Assembly (NCBI GenBank): GCA_022826025.1
Contig: JAJDVR010000114.1
Location: forward strand, 1 to 36,177
Origin: Gemmatimonadota bacterium
GTDB lineage: Bacteria; Gemmatimonadota; Gemmatimonadetes; Longimicrobiales; Gaopeijiaceae
DNA: 36,177 bases
Direction: 5' to 3'
The translations under genes were made by a program, and so were the position numbers. Within the stretch, counting starts at the first letter, position 1; every line of letters begins with the position of its first letter. Below, piece by piece: positions 8,703-16,057 of this stretch. The notes beneath the pieces were generated by a model. That model saw nothing but the letters and a program-made list of their open reading frames with translations. It was not told the DNA's origin and ran no database searches.

Positions 8703-10253
8703 ATGAACGACGCCACCACGAGATCCGCCTCGAACGCCGAGGTCCTGGAGCGCCACGGAACCTGGTTCGGGCATCCCGCCGGGCTCTCCACCCTCTTCTT
8801 CACCGAGATGTGGGAGCGCTTCTCGTACTACGGGATGCGCGCCCTGCTCGCGCTCTACATGACCACGGCCACGACGCACGTGATCATGCGCGGCGACGGA
8901 TCCGAGGTGGCCAATCCCGGGATGGGGCTCGATGTGGGGACCGCGGCCGCGATCTACGGCCTGTACACGAGCCTCGTCTACATCATGGCACTCCCCGGCG
9001 GCTGGGTGGCCGACAACCTGTGGGGGCAGCGCAAGGCGGTGTGGGTCGGGGGCTGGATCATCGCGCTGGGCCACTTCACGATGGCGGTGCCCAGCACGTT
9101 CGCCTTCTTCCTGGGGCTCGTTTTCGTGGTCCTGGGAACGGGGCTGCTCAAGCCCAACGTGAGCACCATCGTGGGGGAGCTCTATCCCGAAGGCGGAGCT
9201 CGGCGCGACGCCGGGTTCTCCATCTTCTACATGGGGATCAACGTAGGGGCGCTGCTGGGACCCCTCATCACGAGCTTCCTCGCCGAGGGCTACAACTGGC
9301 ACTGGGGCTTTGGTGCGGCCGGCGTGGGCATGGTGCTCGGCCTCATCCAGTACCGCAACCGGGCCCGCCTGCTGGGCGAGGCGGGGCTCCTGAAGACTGA
9401 GGATCGCCCCGCGCAACTGGCGGCGAAGTCTCGCCGGTTCTTCGGGACCTTCTTCGCGGTGGTCGTGGGCGTAGTGGCGTTCGGCTACCTGGTGTCGACC
9501 GGGGTGTTTCCGGCCACGCTGGCGCAGATTGCTACGGTGCTTGGCTACGGCGTGCTGATTATCATCGCGGCCTACTTCGTCTATCTGTGGACGGCCGGAG
9601 GCCACACCCGGGAGGAGAACCGCCGCCTGGGGGTGATCTTCTGGCTCTTCCTGCTGATCGCCGTGTTCTGGTCCGGCTTCGAGCAGGCGGGAAGCTCGCT
9701 CAACCTCTTCGGGCGCGACTACACCGACCGCAACATCATGGGGTGGCTGATGCCGGCGGGCTTTCTGCAGTCGGTGAACTCCTTCTTCATCATCCTGCTG
9801 GCGCCGGTCTTCGGATCGCTCTGGGTCTGGCTGGAGCGGCGCAAACGCAACCCGTCGATTCCCATGAAGGCGGGGATGGGGCTGGTGGGGCTGTCGATGG
9901 GGTTCTTCGTGCTGGCCTGGGGCGCCGCCAACGCCACGACCGACAACCTGGTGAGCCCTTCCTGGCTGGTGGTGACCTACTTCTTCCACACCGTGGGCGA
10001 GTTGTGCATCTCGCCCATCGGCCTGTCAGCCATCACGAAGCTCTCGCCCGCCAACCGGGTGGGTCAGATGATGGGGGTGTGGTTCGTGGGGGCGGCGCTG
10101 GGCAACCTTTTCGCGGGCCTGGTGGCCGGTCAGCTGGCGGATCTCGCACCGGGACCGCTCTTCCAGAACGTCGCGGTGACCATCGGCATCGTGGGCATCG
10201 TCGGGTTGCTGGCGGCGCCCTGGGTGAAGCGGCTGACGGGCGGGAAGACCTAG
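8703..10253 (+). CDS. POT/PTR2 family proton-coupled oligopeptide symporter
   Basis: 516 residues with about 13-14 hydrophobic helices. The ExxERF signature is present as EMWERFSYYG (Glu35, Glu38, Arg39), and the second POT signature as FSIFYMGINVGALLGP. Helix 10-11 carries FWSGFEQAGSSLNLF, another family feature, and FFHTVGELCISPIGLS follows near the C-terminus. It should import di- and tripeptides or related nutrients across the inner membrane with protons. A TGAGGAG ribosome site precedes the ATG at 8703. As the last gene of the CoA-transferase operon it may import a peptide or acid whose product the two enzymes process, but members of this family also carry nitrate or drugs. Confidence 0.9.
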   Translation: MNDATTRSASNAEVLERHGTWFGHPAGLSTLFFTEMWERFSYYGMRALLALYMTTATTHVIMRGDGSEVANPGMGLDVGTAAAIYGLYTSLVYIMALPGGWVADNLWGQRKAVWVGGWIIALGHFTMAVPSTFAFFLGLVFVVLGTGLLKPNVSTIVGELYPEGGARRDAGFSIFYMGINVGALLGPLITSFLAEGYNWHWGFGAAGVGMVLGLIQYRNRARLLGEAGLLKTEDRPAQLAAKSRRFFGTFFAVVVGVVAFGYLVSTGVFPATLAQIATVLGYGVLIIIAAYFVYLWTAGGHTREENRRLGVIFWLFLLIAVFWSGFEQAGSSLNLFGRDYTDRNIMGWLMPAGFLQSVNSFFIILLAPVFGSLWVWLERRKRNPSIPMKAGMGLVGLSMGFFVLAWGAANATTDNLVSPSWLVVTYFFHTVGELCISPIGLSAITKLSPANRVGQMMGVWFVGAALGNLFAGLVAGQLADLAPGPLFQNVAVTIGIVGIVGLLAAPWVKRLTGGKT

Positions 10254-10328
10254 CGCGGTCGGCAGTCCGGTAACTGCGGCGGTCAGGGACGCTCCTCTTC
10301 CGGCGCGGAATGCGCGACACCCGAGTAG

Positions 10329-10345
10329 TCTGCCATTTTGGCAGA
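10329..10345. promoter_or_regulatory. Operator-like dyad 1 (TCTGCCATTTTGGCAGA)
   Basis: A perfect 7-bp inverted repeat around TTT. It is identical, including flanking AG and T, to the copy 31 bases downstream, which is three helical turns, so both copies face the same side of the DNA. Confidence 0.75.
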
Positions 10346-10359
10346 TCCGCCCCCCGAAG

Positions 10360-10376
10360 TCTGCCATTTTGGCAGA
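10360..10376. promoter_or_regulatory. Operator-like dyad 2 (TCTGCCATTTTGGCAGA)
   Basis: Exact second copy of dyad 1, centred at 10368. It lies upstream of the -35 element of the toxin-antitoxin promoter, suiting repression or cooperative binding. Confidence 0.75.
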
Positions 10377-10387
10377 TTGACGCCAAA

Positions 10388-10404
10388 GATGACATCTTGT
10401 CATC
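10388..10404. promoter_or_regulatory. Operator-like dyad 3 (GATGACATCTTGTCATC)
   Basis: A third perfect 7-3-7 dyad, centred 28 bases after dyad 2. It shares the half-site pattern TGnCA-N3-TGnCA with dyads 1 and 2: symmetric changes (C/G to A/T) keep the palindrome. It overlaps the proposed -35 hexamer, so a bound repressor would block RNA polymerase. Confidence 0.65.
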
Positions 10405-10425
10405 ATGCATAGATCATCTTAACAT
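10397..10425 (+). promoter_or_regulatory. Toxin-antitoxin promoter
   Basis: TTGTCA (10397-10402) and TAACAT (10420-10425) are 17 bases apart in a locally AT-rich stretch. Transcription would start about 35 bases before the antitoxin ATG. The -35 lies inside dyad 3 and the -10 inside the inverted repeat 10412-10429, fitting autoregulation. Confidence 0.55.
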
Positions 10426-10429
10426 GATC
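10412..10429. promoter_or_regulatory. Inverted repeat over the -10 region (GATCAT-N6-ATGATC)
   Basis: GATCAT (10412-10417) and ATGATC (10424-10429) form a perfect 6-bp dyad that brackets the -10 hexamer. It differs in sequence from the three upstream dyads and may bind the antitoxin complex separately. Confidence 0.45.
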
Positions 10430-10468
10430 CTCCTTGGCAACTGACATCCTGATGGAGGTGTGCGAGCG

Positions 10469-10723
10469 ATGTCGAGCACGATCAATGTCAAGACGCTCCG
10501 GAACGAGATGGGGCGGATCATCGACCGTGTCCGCAAGGGCGAGGACTTCACGGTGCTTTATCGCAGCCGCCCCGCATTCCGGATTGTGCCGCTGAGCGGC
10601 GTGTTCACCCACGGCGTCGCCGAGGACGATTCGCTCTACCGGGCCGAGGCGGTGGGAAGATCGGACGACGGGTTGACGGCGGAGCAACACGATCGCTCGC
10701 TATACGGGCAGCCGCGTGCCTGA
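10469..10723 (+). CDS. Phd/YefM-like antitoxin
   Basis: 84 residues. The N-terminal half matches the Phd/YefM DNA-binding fold: STINVKTLRNEMGRIIDRV, then KGEDFTVLYRSRPAFRIVPL. In this family the N-terminal half dimerises and binds operators. The acidic C-terminal tail (DDSLYRAEAVGRSDDGLT) would wrap the toxin. The ATG at 10469 lies 10 bases after GGAGG. A GTG three codons earlier would sit too close to the ribosome site. The gene overlaps the downstream PIN gene by 8 bases, the usual toxin-antitoxin arrangement. It probably represses its own promoter through the dyads upstream. Confidence 0.85.
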   Translation: MSSTINVKTLRNEMGRIIDRVRKGEDFTVLYRSRPAFRIVPLSGVFTHGVAEDDSLYRAEAVGRSDDGLTAEQHDRSLYGQPRA

Positions 10724-11162
10724 TCGCACACTGTTCGTCGACACCGCCGGATGGATAGCCATGGCGGACGCGGCGGACCCCATGCACGAGGCCAGCCGGG
10801 GATCGCGTGACGCCTGGTTGCGGAGCGGGGGGAACCTCCTCTCCACCGACTATGTGATCGACGAGACCATGACCCTGATTCGGATGCGGCTGGGGCTGCG
10901 CGCCGCGGCTCGCTGGTGGGAACAGATCGATGCCAGCTCGCGGCTTCGGTGGGAGTGGATCACTCCGTCGCGCGCCGAGAAGGCCAGGCGCTGGTTCTTC
11001 GATTGGAATGACAAGGACTTCTCATTCACGGACTGTACCAGTTTTGTCGTAATGCAGGAGTTGCGCATCCAGACGGTCCTGACCACGGACCGCCACTTTG
11101 CGCAGGCCGGGTTCGATCCGCTTCCCGGCCGATTATCCGCCCGGCCGGGGCGGGACGCGTAG
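10716..11162 (+). CDS. PIN-domain ribonuclease toxin (VapC-like)
   Basis: 148 residues, the usual PIN length. The four acidic active-site positions can be followed: Asp9 in FVDTAGW, Glu50 in YVIDETMTL, Asp106 in FSFTDCTSFVVM and Asp125 in LTTDRHF. They coordinate magnesium or manganese for RNA cleavage. It begins with GTG inside the antitoxin gene, giving translational coupling. The antitoxin is of the Phd/YefM rather than AbrB-type VapB class, a mixed but known combination. All key residues are present, so it should be active. The RNA target is unknown. Confidence 0.88.
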   Translation: MPDRTLFVDTAGWIAMADAADPMHEASRGSRDAWLRSGGNLLSTDYVIDETMTLIRMRLGLRAAARWWEQIDASSRLRWEWITPSRAEKARRWFFDWNDKDFSFTDCTSFVVMQELRIQTVLTTDRHFAQAGFDPLPGRLSARPGRDA

Positions 11163-11209
11163 TCCACGGATGCCGTGACGCGGATGGTGCCGCCATGGCC
11201 GGATGGCGC

Positions 11210-12889
11210 CTAGGCCCGAGTCGGCCCGCGCAGCGACAACACCACCCCCACCCCCACCACCGTCAGCGCCCCGATCACGTTGTGCCACAGGAACGAAACG
11301 TCGGGTGCGCCGAAGGTCACGGTGGCCACCACCCCCATCCCCACAAGCAGCCCGACGAACGCGCCGGCCGCCCTGGCCCTGGGCACCATCGCCAGCAGGA
11401 AGACGCCCAGGATCGAGCCGTAGAAGAATGACCCGAACCGGTTCACCACCTCGATCAGCGAGCCGAGGCTGACGGCGTAGAGGGCGACGAAGCAGGCGAA
11501 CACCCCCCAGAACGCGGTCGCGGCCTTCGAGACCGCCAGGTAGTGGGCGTCGCTCGCCTCCGGGCGGACCCAGCGCCGGTAGAAGTCGATGATGCTGGTG
11601 GTCGAAAGCGAGTTCAGTTCCGACGAGATGCTCGACATGGCGGCCGCGATGATCGCCGCGATGAAGAGGCCGGCGAGCCCGATCGGCAGCTCGCCGAGGA
11701 CGAAGCGGGGGATGATGTAGTTGACGTCGCGGGAGGCCTCGCCGGTGACCTCCTCGGCCATGGCCAGCGCCTCGGCGCGGATCTCCTGGACGGTCGCCTC
11801 GCGGCCCAGGAATTCGGTGAGGGCGGCCCGGCCGGCGGCGTCCCGGTCGGCAGTAGAGGTCAATCCCGCCGCGCGGCGTGCGGCGTCCTCCCTCAGCGCC
11901 AACGCTTCCCCGTAGCGGCCCTGGAGCGCGGCGTACTCCGTTCCCCGCACCTCCACCACCGCGTTCTCGTGGGCCGGGTTGTACAGCAGCGGTGGGGTTG
12001 CGAACTGGTAGTAGACGAACACCATCACGCCGACCAGGAGCACGAGCGCCTGCAGGGGGATCTTCCAGTATGCGCTCATCAGGAGCGAGGTGCGCGCGGC
12101 GCCGACCGATTTCGCGGCCAGGTAGCGCTGCACCTGGGACTGGTCCGTGCCGAAGTAGGACAGCATCAGGAAGGTGCCGCCGATCAGCCCCGACCAGAAG
12201 GTGTAGGTCTCGTTGATGTTGAACGAGAAGTCGAAGACCTGCAGGCGGCCCGTCGCGCCCGCGATGTGCAGCGCCTCGCCCGGCGAGACCGGCATCCGTA
12301 CGACCAGTACCACCACCACGGCCAGGAGCGCGACTACGATCAGGACCATCTGCTTGACGTCGGCCCAGGTGACCGCCTGAATGCCCCCCAGCATCGTGTA
12401 CGCGACGGTCGGAACGCCGATCAGCGCGACGCACCAGAGGAGCGGCCACCCGAACACCGCCGAGAAGACGACCGCCGGCGCCGCGATGATCACGCCGCAC
12501 GACATCCCGCGCGACATCAGGAAGAGGAAGGCGGTCAGCGCGCGCGTCCGCGGCCCGAAACGGCGCTCCAGATACTCATACGCGGTGAAGACCCCGGCGC
12601 CGCGCAGGAACGGCACCAGCGTGACGCCCAGAAGAACCATCGCGAGCGGCAGCCCGAAGTAGAACTGCACGAACCGCAGCCCGTCGGTGGCGCCCTGTCC
12701 CGTCGTGCCGATCATGGTCACCGCCGACAGCTGCGTCGCCATCACCGAGAGCCCGACCGCCCACCAGGGCAGCGTGCGGTTCGCCAGGAAATAGCCTTCC
12801 ACCTCCGTGGTGCCGCGCGCCCGCCGGACGCCGTCGACCAGCACGTAGGTGACGTATGCGACGACGATCAGCCAGTTGACGGGATGCAT
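11210..12889 (-). CDS. Sodium:solute symporter (SSS family) with a long hydrophilic insertion
   Basis: 559 residues. It has typical SSS features: YFLANRTLPWWAVGLSVMAT, a GLRFVQFYFGLP segment, and SYFGTDQSQVQRYLAAKS after the middle of the protein. Then IAAIIAAAMSSISSELNSLST carries the serine-rich sodium-site helix. About 13 membrane helices are seen. A charged insertion of about 95 residues (roughly 285-385, Glu/Ala/Arg-rich) interrupts the usual topology before the YIIPRFVLGELP segment. It should bring a solute (sugar, acid or amino acid) into the cell with sodium. The ATG at 12889 lies 10 bases after the stop of the small membrane gene at 12900, so both are probably cotranscribed. The substrate is not deducible. 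Confidence 0.88.
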   Translation of the reverse strand: MHPVNWLIVVAYVTYVLVDGVRRARGTTEVEGYFLANRTLPWWAVGLSVMATQLSAVTMIGTTGQGATDGLRFVQFYFGLPLAMVLLGVTLVPFLRGAGVFTAYEYLERRFGPRTRALTAFLFLMSRGMSCGVIIAAPAVVFSAVFGWPLLWCVALIGVPTVAYTMLGGIQAVTWADVKQMVLIVVALLAVVVVLVVRMPVSPGEALHIAGATGRLQVFDFSFNINETYTFWSGLIGGTFLMLSYFGTDQSQVQRYLAAKSVGAARTSLLMSAYWKIPLQALVLLVGVMVFVYYQFATPPLLYNPAHENAVVEVRGTEYAALQGRYGEALALREDAARRAAGLTSTADRDAAGRAALTEFLGREATVQEIRAEALAMAEEVTGEASRDVNYIIPRFVLGELPIGLAGLFIAAIIAAAMSSISSELNSLSTTSIIDFYRRWVRPEASDAHYLAVSKAATAFWGVFACFVALYAVSLGSLIEVVNRFGSFFYGSILGVFLLAMVPRARAAGAFVGLLVGMGVVATVTFGAPDVSFLWHNVIGALTVVGVGVVLSLRGPTRA

Positions 12890-12899
12890 GGGCGGGTCG

Positions 12900-13049
12900 C
12901 TAGCTGTGGTAGGTGGCCTGCAGGAGCCAGAGCAGAATCAGGGCGACCACCTGGACCAGAAGGACCTTCAGCAGTGTGGGGCGAAAGCGGGCCTCCCGCT
13001 CCGCCTCCTTCGCGTGCCGGGTGTCGTCGAACTCATCGAGCTCGATCAT
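12900..13049 (-). CDS. Small single-pass membrane protein, possible symporter partner
   Basis: A 49-codon gene (MIELDEFDDTRHAKEAEREA..., ending ATYHS). It starts with ATG at 13049, has a strong GGAGGAG ribosome site 7 bases upstream, and ends in TAG 10 bases before the symporter ATG. An acidic, charged N-terminus is followed by one hydrophobic helix (about residues 27-44, LLKVLLVQVVALILLWLL). It sits between the Nramp-like gene and the SSS gene in the same direction. Several SSS transporters are accompanied by a small membrane subunit (YjcH with ActP, YhdT with PanF, DUF4212 proteins). I infer a similar role, without detectable sequence identity to those. It is easily missed because of its length. 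Confidence 0.75.
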   Translation of the reverse strand: MIELDEFDDTRHAKEAEREARFRPTLLKVLLVQVVALILLWLLQATYHS

Positions 13050-13080
13050 CGCGGTCTCCTCCGTCTGCCGTCTTGCAAGA

Positions 13081-14562
13081 TCACGCCCCGAACAGCGGGA
13101 TGTCGAACACCCGCGCGAAGATGAGCACCACGCTCATCGCGGTGAAGACGATCAGGCTGAACCAGCCGAACCAGCGGGCGAAGGGGGAGGGGTAGAAGGC
13201 GCGGTCCTCCTTCGGGATCACGACCAGGCAGTAGTAGAAGTTGAGGAAGAAGATCACCGGGGCGATGAAGAAGGCGAGCGCCGAGGCCACCAGCACCAGG
13301 AAGACCGGCCGGGGCAGCCCCGCGATCACGGCCACCGAGCCGATCAGCGAGTAGATCATGGTGGCGCGGTAGAGGTTGTACTCCGAGTACCAGCCCTTCC
13401 GCTTCTTGTCGATGCCCGCCGTGCGCGCGGTACCGCGGAAGAGGTTGCGGCAGCACGCGCCCACGATGCGCGGCCAGCCGTCAAAGTAGTTGAAGGCGGT
13501 CGAGAAGGTGGCCGCGAAGGCGCCGAACATGAACAGCCCCATCATGCCGGGACCCACCGAGTTGGTGAAGATTCCCGCGATCTCACCCATCACCGCCTGG
13601 CCCTCCACCGCGCTGGGATAGAGCCACACAGCCGCAAGCAGCATGAACACGGCGGCCATCACGAACGACACCACGTGCCCGAGGCGGAAGTCCCAGAGGC
13701 CGATCTGGAACCAGCGCCGGCAGTACTCCTGCGCGTGCGCGGGGAGGCGGTTGCTGTGTACGGTGAGGTCGCGGAGGCGCGGCGAGAAGGGGTTGAACGA
13801 GCGCGCGATCCCCAGCTCCTCCATGCGGTCGCGGATCCTGCTCATTCCCGCCTTCTTCGCCTTGCCCCACTCCGAGGCCTGGAGCGAGACGTCCATGCCG
13901 GTGGGCAGGAGGCCCAGGAACGCGGCGATGACCAGCCAGGAGCCGTCGGGGATTTCGACCAGGAAGAAGGTGCCCATCTCCGAGAAGGGCGCGGGCTGGT
14001 AGAAGTAGACCGCCAGCGTGGACACCACCATGATGGCCGCGAGGATCTTGGCCGAGTTTTCCACGGCCTTGTAGCGCCCCATGAGCAGAATGCCCACCGA
14101 CACCACCCCCAGCCCTACCGCCGCGCCGGTGAGGGTGACGGGCCAGCCCAGCACCTCCGAGCCCACGTAGTAGACGACCGCGGCCGCGGCGATCAGGCGT
14201 CCCGCCTGCCCGATCGCGCACTGGATGAGCGTCGTCACCAGGACGTACCAGAGCGGCCACTTCCACCGCGCCGTCGCGTAGGCCTCGATCAGGCTCTTGC
14301 CGGTCGCGTTGGTGAAGCGGAAGGCCATCTCGAAGCCGTAGTACTTGAAGATGTAGGCCACCGGAAGACACCAGAGCAGCGCGTACGCGAACCTGCCCCC
14401 GGCCGTGGGCGCGGTGACCAGGTGGCTGGTGCCGATCCCGGTCATCATCAGGATGATCCCCGGTCCGAAGTGCCGGACCAGTCCGCGCGCCGAGCGGTCC
14501 GGAAGCTCGAGCCGGTCGAATTCGGAGGCTTCCGCCGGGGTGCGGCCGGGGTTCTGGGCCAT
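13081..14562 (-). CDS. Nramp-related transporter lacking the canonical metal-binding motifs
   Basis: 493 residues with about 11-12 helices and the Nramp opening GPGIILMMTGIGTSHLV. Canonical Nramps have DPGN in helix 1; here the aligned position reads GTSH. The helix 6 MPH motif is also absent, replaced by LLPTGMDVSLQASEW. A loop of about 60 residues after helix 6 is long and charged. A helix carrying MFGAFAATFSTAFNYFDGWPR follows. It is therefore a divergent Nramp-fold protein, and manganese or iron transport cannot be assumed. The ATG at 14562 has a GGAGAAA ribosome site. It is first in a minus-strand operon with the small membrane protein and the sodium symporter. It is divergent from the aminotransferase at 14745. 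Confidence 0.8.
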   Translation of the reverse strand: MAQNPGRTPAEASEFDRLELPDRSARGLVRHFGPGIILMMTGIGTSHLVTAPTAGGRFAYALLWCLPVAYIFKYYGFEMAFRFTNATGKSLIEAYATARWKWPLWYVLVTTLIQCAIGQAGRLIAAAAVVYYVGSEVLGWPVTLTGAAVGLGVVSVGILLMGRYKAVENSAKILAAIMVVSTLAVYFYQPAPFSEMGTFFLVEIPDGSWLVIAAFLGLLPTGMDVSLQASEWGKAKKAGMSRIRDRMEELGIARSFNPFSPRLRDLTVHSNRLPAHAQEYCRRWFQIGLWDFRLGHVVSFVMAAVFMLLAAVWLYPSAVEGQAVMGEIAGIFTNSVGPGMMGLFMFGAFAATFSTAFNYFDGWPRIVGACCRNLFRGTARTAGIDKKRKGWYSEYNLYRATMIYSLIGSVAVIAGLPRPVFLVLVASALAFFIAPVIFFLNFYYCLVVIPKEDRAFYPSPFARWFGWFSLIVFTAMSVVLIFARVFDIPLFGA

Positions 14563-14674
14563 GGGGTTTCTCCGCTGGATGATGGAGGGCGTCCGCCGGG
14601 CATAATGGGAAGCGCGAGGAAGAACAGAAAGATCGCAGATGTCGGGCGGCTTTCCGGGGCTCCGCCGGATTTGT

Positions 14675-14680
14675 TAGCTT
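14675..14680 (+). promoter_or_regulatory. TAGCTT -10-like hexamer upstream of the aminotransferase operon
   Basis: TAGCTT lies 65 bases before the ATG at 14745, with TTCCGG 17 bases further upstream as a poor -35. It matches the hexamers before 2730 and 5635 in position and sequence. Confidence 0.3.
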
Positions 14681-14744
14681 CGGCACCGGGCGAGGGCGAT
14701 TTCAGGTGCCCCGCTCTCCGGACTTCAACCGTTTGCCAGGTGCC

Positions 14745-15947
14745 ATGAGCGAACGTCCCCTGCTGATGATCCCCGGACCCATCGAGGTCTCCCCGGAGGT
14801 ACTGCGCGCCTTTTCGAGGCCGCCTCCCGGCCACGGCCAACCCTTCGTGGTGAAGGCGTTCGGTGACTCCCTGAGCCGGATGCGCGAAGTGTGGCGAGCC
14901 GGCGAGGGCGCGCAGCCGTTCATGGTCGCGGGCAGCGGGACGCTGGCGATGGACATGGCGGCGGTGAACCTGCTCGACCCGGGCGACGAAGCCCTGCTCG
15001 TGGACACCGGCTACTTCGCCGACCGCATGCGGCTGGTGCTGGAACATCGCGGGGTCAAGGTCCATGCGGTCGTCAGCCCGCCGGGCGAGCGGCCGGAGCC
15101 GGGCGAGGTGGAAGCCGCCCTGGACGCCTGCGCGGCGAAGGTCCTGTTCGCCACCCACGTGGATACCTCGACGGGCGTGCTCGTCGATCCGGCCGGCCTG
15201 GCGGCGGTCGCGCGCTCGCGCGGCGTGCTGTCCGTCTTTGACGGCGTCTGCGCCACCGGAGCCGAGGCCTTCGAGATGTCCGATTGGGGCGCCGACGTCT
15301 ACTTCACCGCCTCGCAGAAGGCGATGGGGCTCCCGCCCGGGCTGGCGCTGTTTGTTTCCGGCGCGCGCGCGATGGAGGCGAGCCGGACGCGCCGCACACC
15401 CTGCCCCCTGTACCTCGACTGGAACGTCTGGCTGCCCATCATGGAGACCCATGAGGCGGGGAGCATGAGCTACTTCGCCACCCCCGCGACCAACCTTCTC
15501 GTCGCGGCCGAGGTCGCGCTGGGCGAGATCCTTTCCGATCGGCTGGACGGGCTCGAGGGCGTGGATGCGCGCATCGAGCGCCATGCGCGCGCCGGCCGGG
15601 CGATGCGGGCGGCGTGGGCGCACATGGGGCTCGGCGTGGTCCCCGCCAGCGACGCGCACTGCGCGAATACCCTGAGCGCGGTCCGGTACCCGGCGGGCGT
15701 GGACGCCTCCCTGGTGGGCCGCATCGTCGAGCGGGGCGTGATCGTCGCCGCGGGACTGCATCCCGCCATGGCCGACCAGTACTTCCGCGTGGGGCACATG
15801 GGCTACGTGACCACCCGGCCGGACCTGCTGCGGCGCACCATCCGCGCCGTGGGCGACGCCCTGGGGGCTGGCGGGTGCGCGGTCGACACCGTCGGCGCGG
15901 TCGATGCCGCAATGAAGGAACTCGGATCCCGGGCGGTCGCCGTGTAG
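14745..15947 (+). CDS. Class V pyridoxal-phosphate aminotransferase (serine/alanine-glyoxylate type)
   Basis: 400 residues. The start LLMIPGPIEVSPEVL and the glycine-rich VAGSGTLAMDMAAVNLL are typical of the AGXT/SPT-like group. PLP is held by Asp166 (VFDGVCATGAE) and Lys192 (TASQKAMGLPPG). YFATPATNLL and the C-terminal FRVGHMG also fit. It should transfer an amino group from serine, alanine or a related amino acid to glyoxylate or pyruvate. A link to the following sulfur genes (for example a sulfonated or thiol amino acid as donor) is only suggested by position. The ATG at 14745 is preferred over a GTG at 14706, which would add a non-conserved tail. It is the first gene of a seven-gene same-strand run. 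Confidence 0.87.
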   Translation: MSERPLLMIPGPIEVSPEVLRAFSRPPPGHGQPFVVKAFGDSLSRMREVWRAGEGAQPFMVAGSGTLAMDMAAVNLLDPGDEALLVDTGYFADRMRLVLEHRGVKVHAVVSPPGERPEPGEVEAALDACAAKVLFATHVDTSTGVLVDPAGLAAVARSRGVLSVFDGVCATGAEAFEMSDWGADVYFTASQKAMGLPPGLALFVSGARAMEASRTRRTPCPLYLDWNVWLPIMETHEAGSMSYFATPATNLLVAAEVALGEILSDRLDGLEGVDARIERHARAGRAMRAAWAHMGLGVVPASDAHCANTLSAVRYPAGVDASLVGRIVERGVIVAAGLHPAMADQYFRVGHMGYVTTRPDLLRRTIRAVGDALGAGGCAVDTVGAVDAAMKELGSRAVAV

Positions 15948-16057
15948 CCGCGTCCGCTACCCGATCCGGCAGTGTCCGCAGCCCCCGCCCGGCTGCCCGC
16001 CCGACGCCACTGCAAGCACCAGCTTCCACAGCAAGCCGCCAGAAAAGGAGACAACCC

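Noticed and set aside
11543-13195. 550-codon plus-strand frame opposite the sodium symporter and Nramp-like genes
   Set aside because: Charged low-complexity product and antisense to well-supported transporters.
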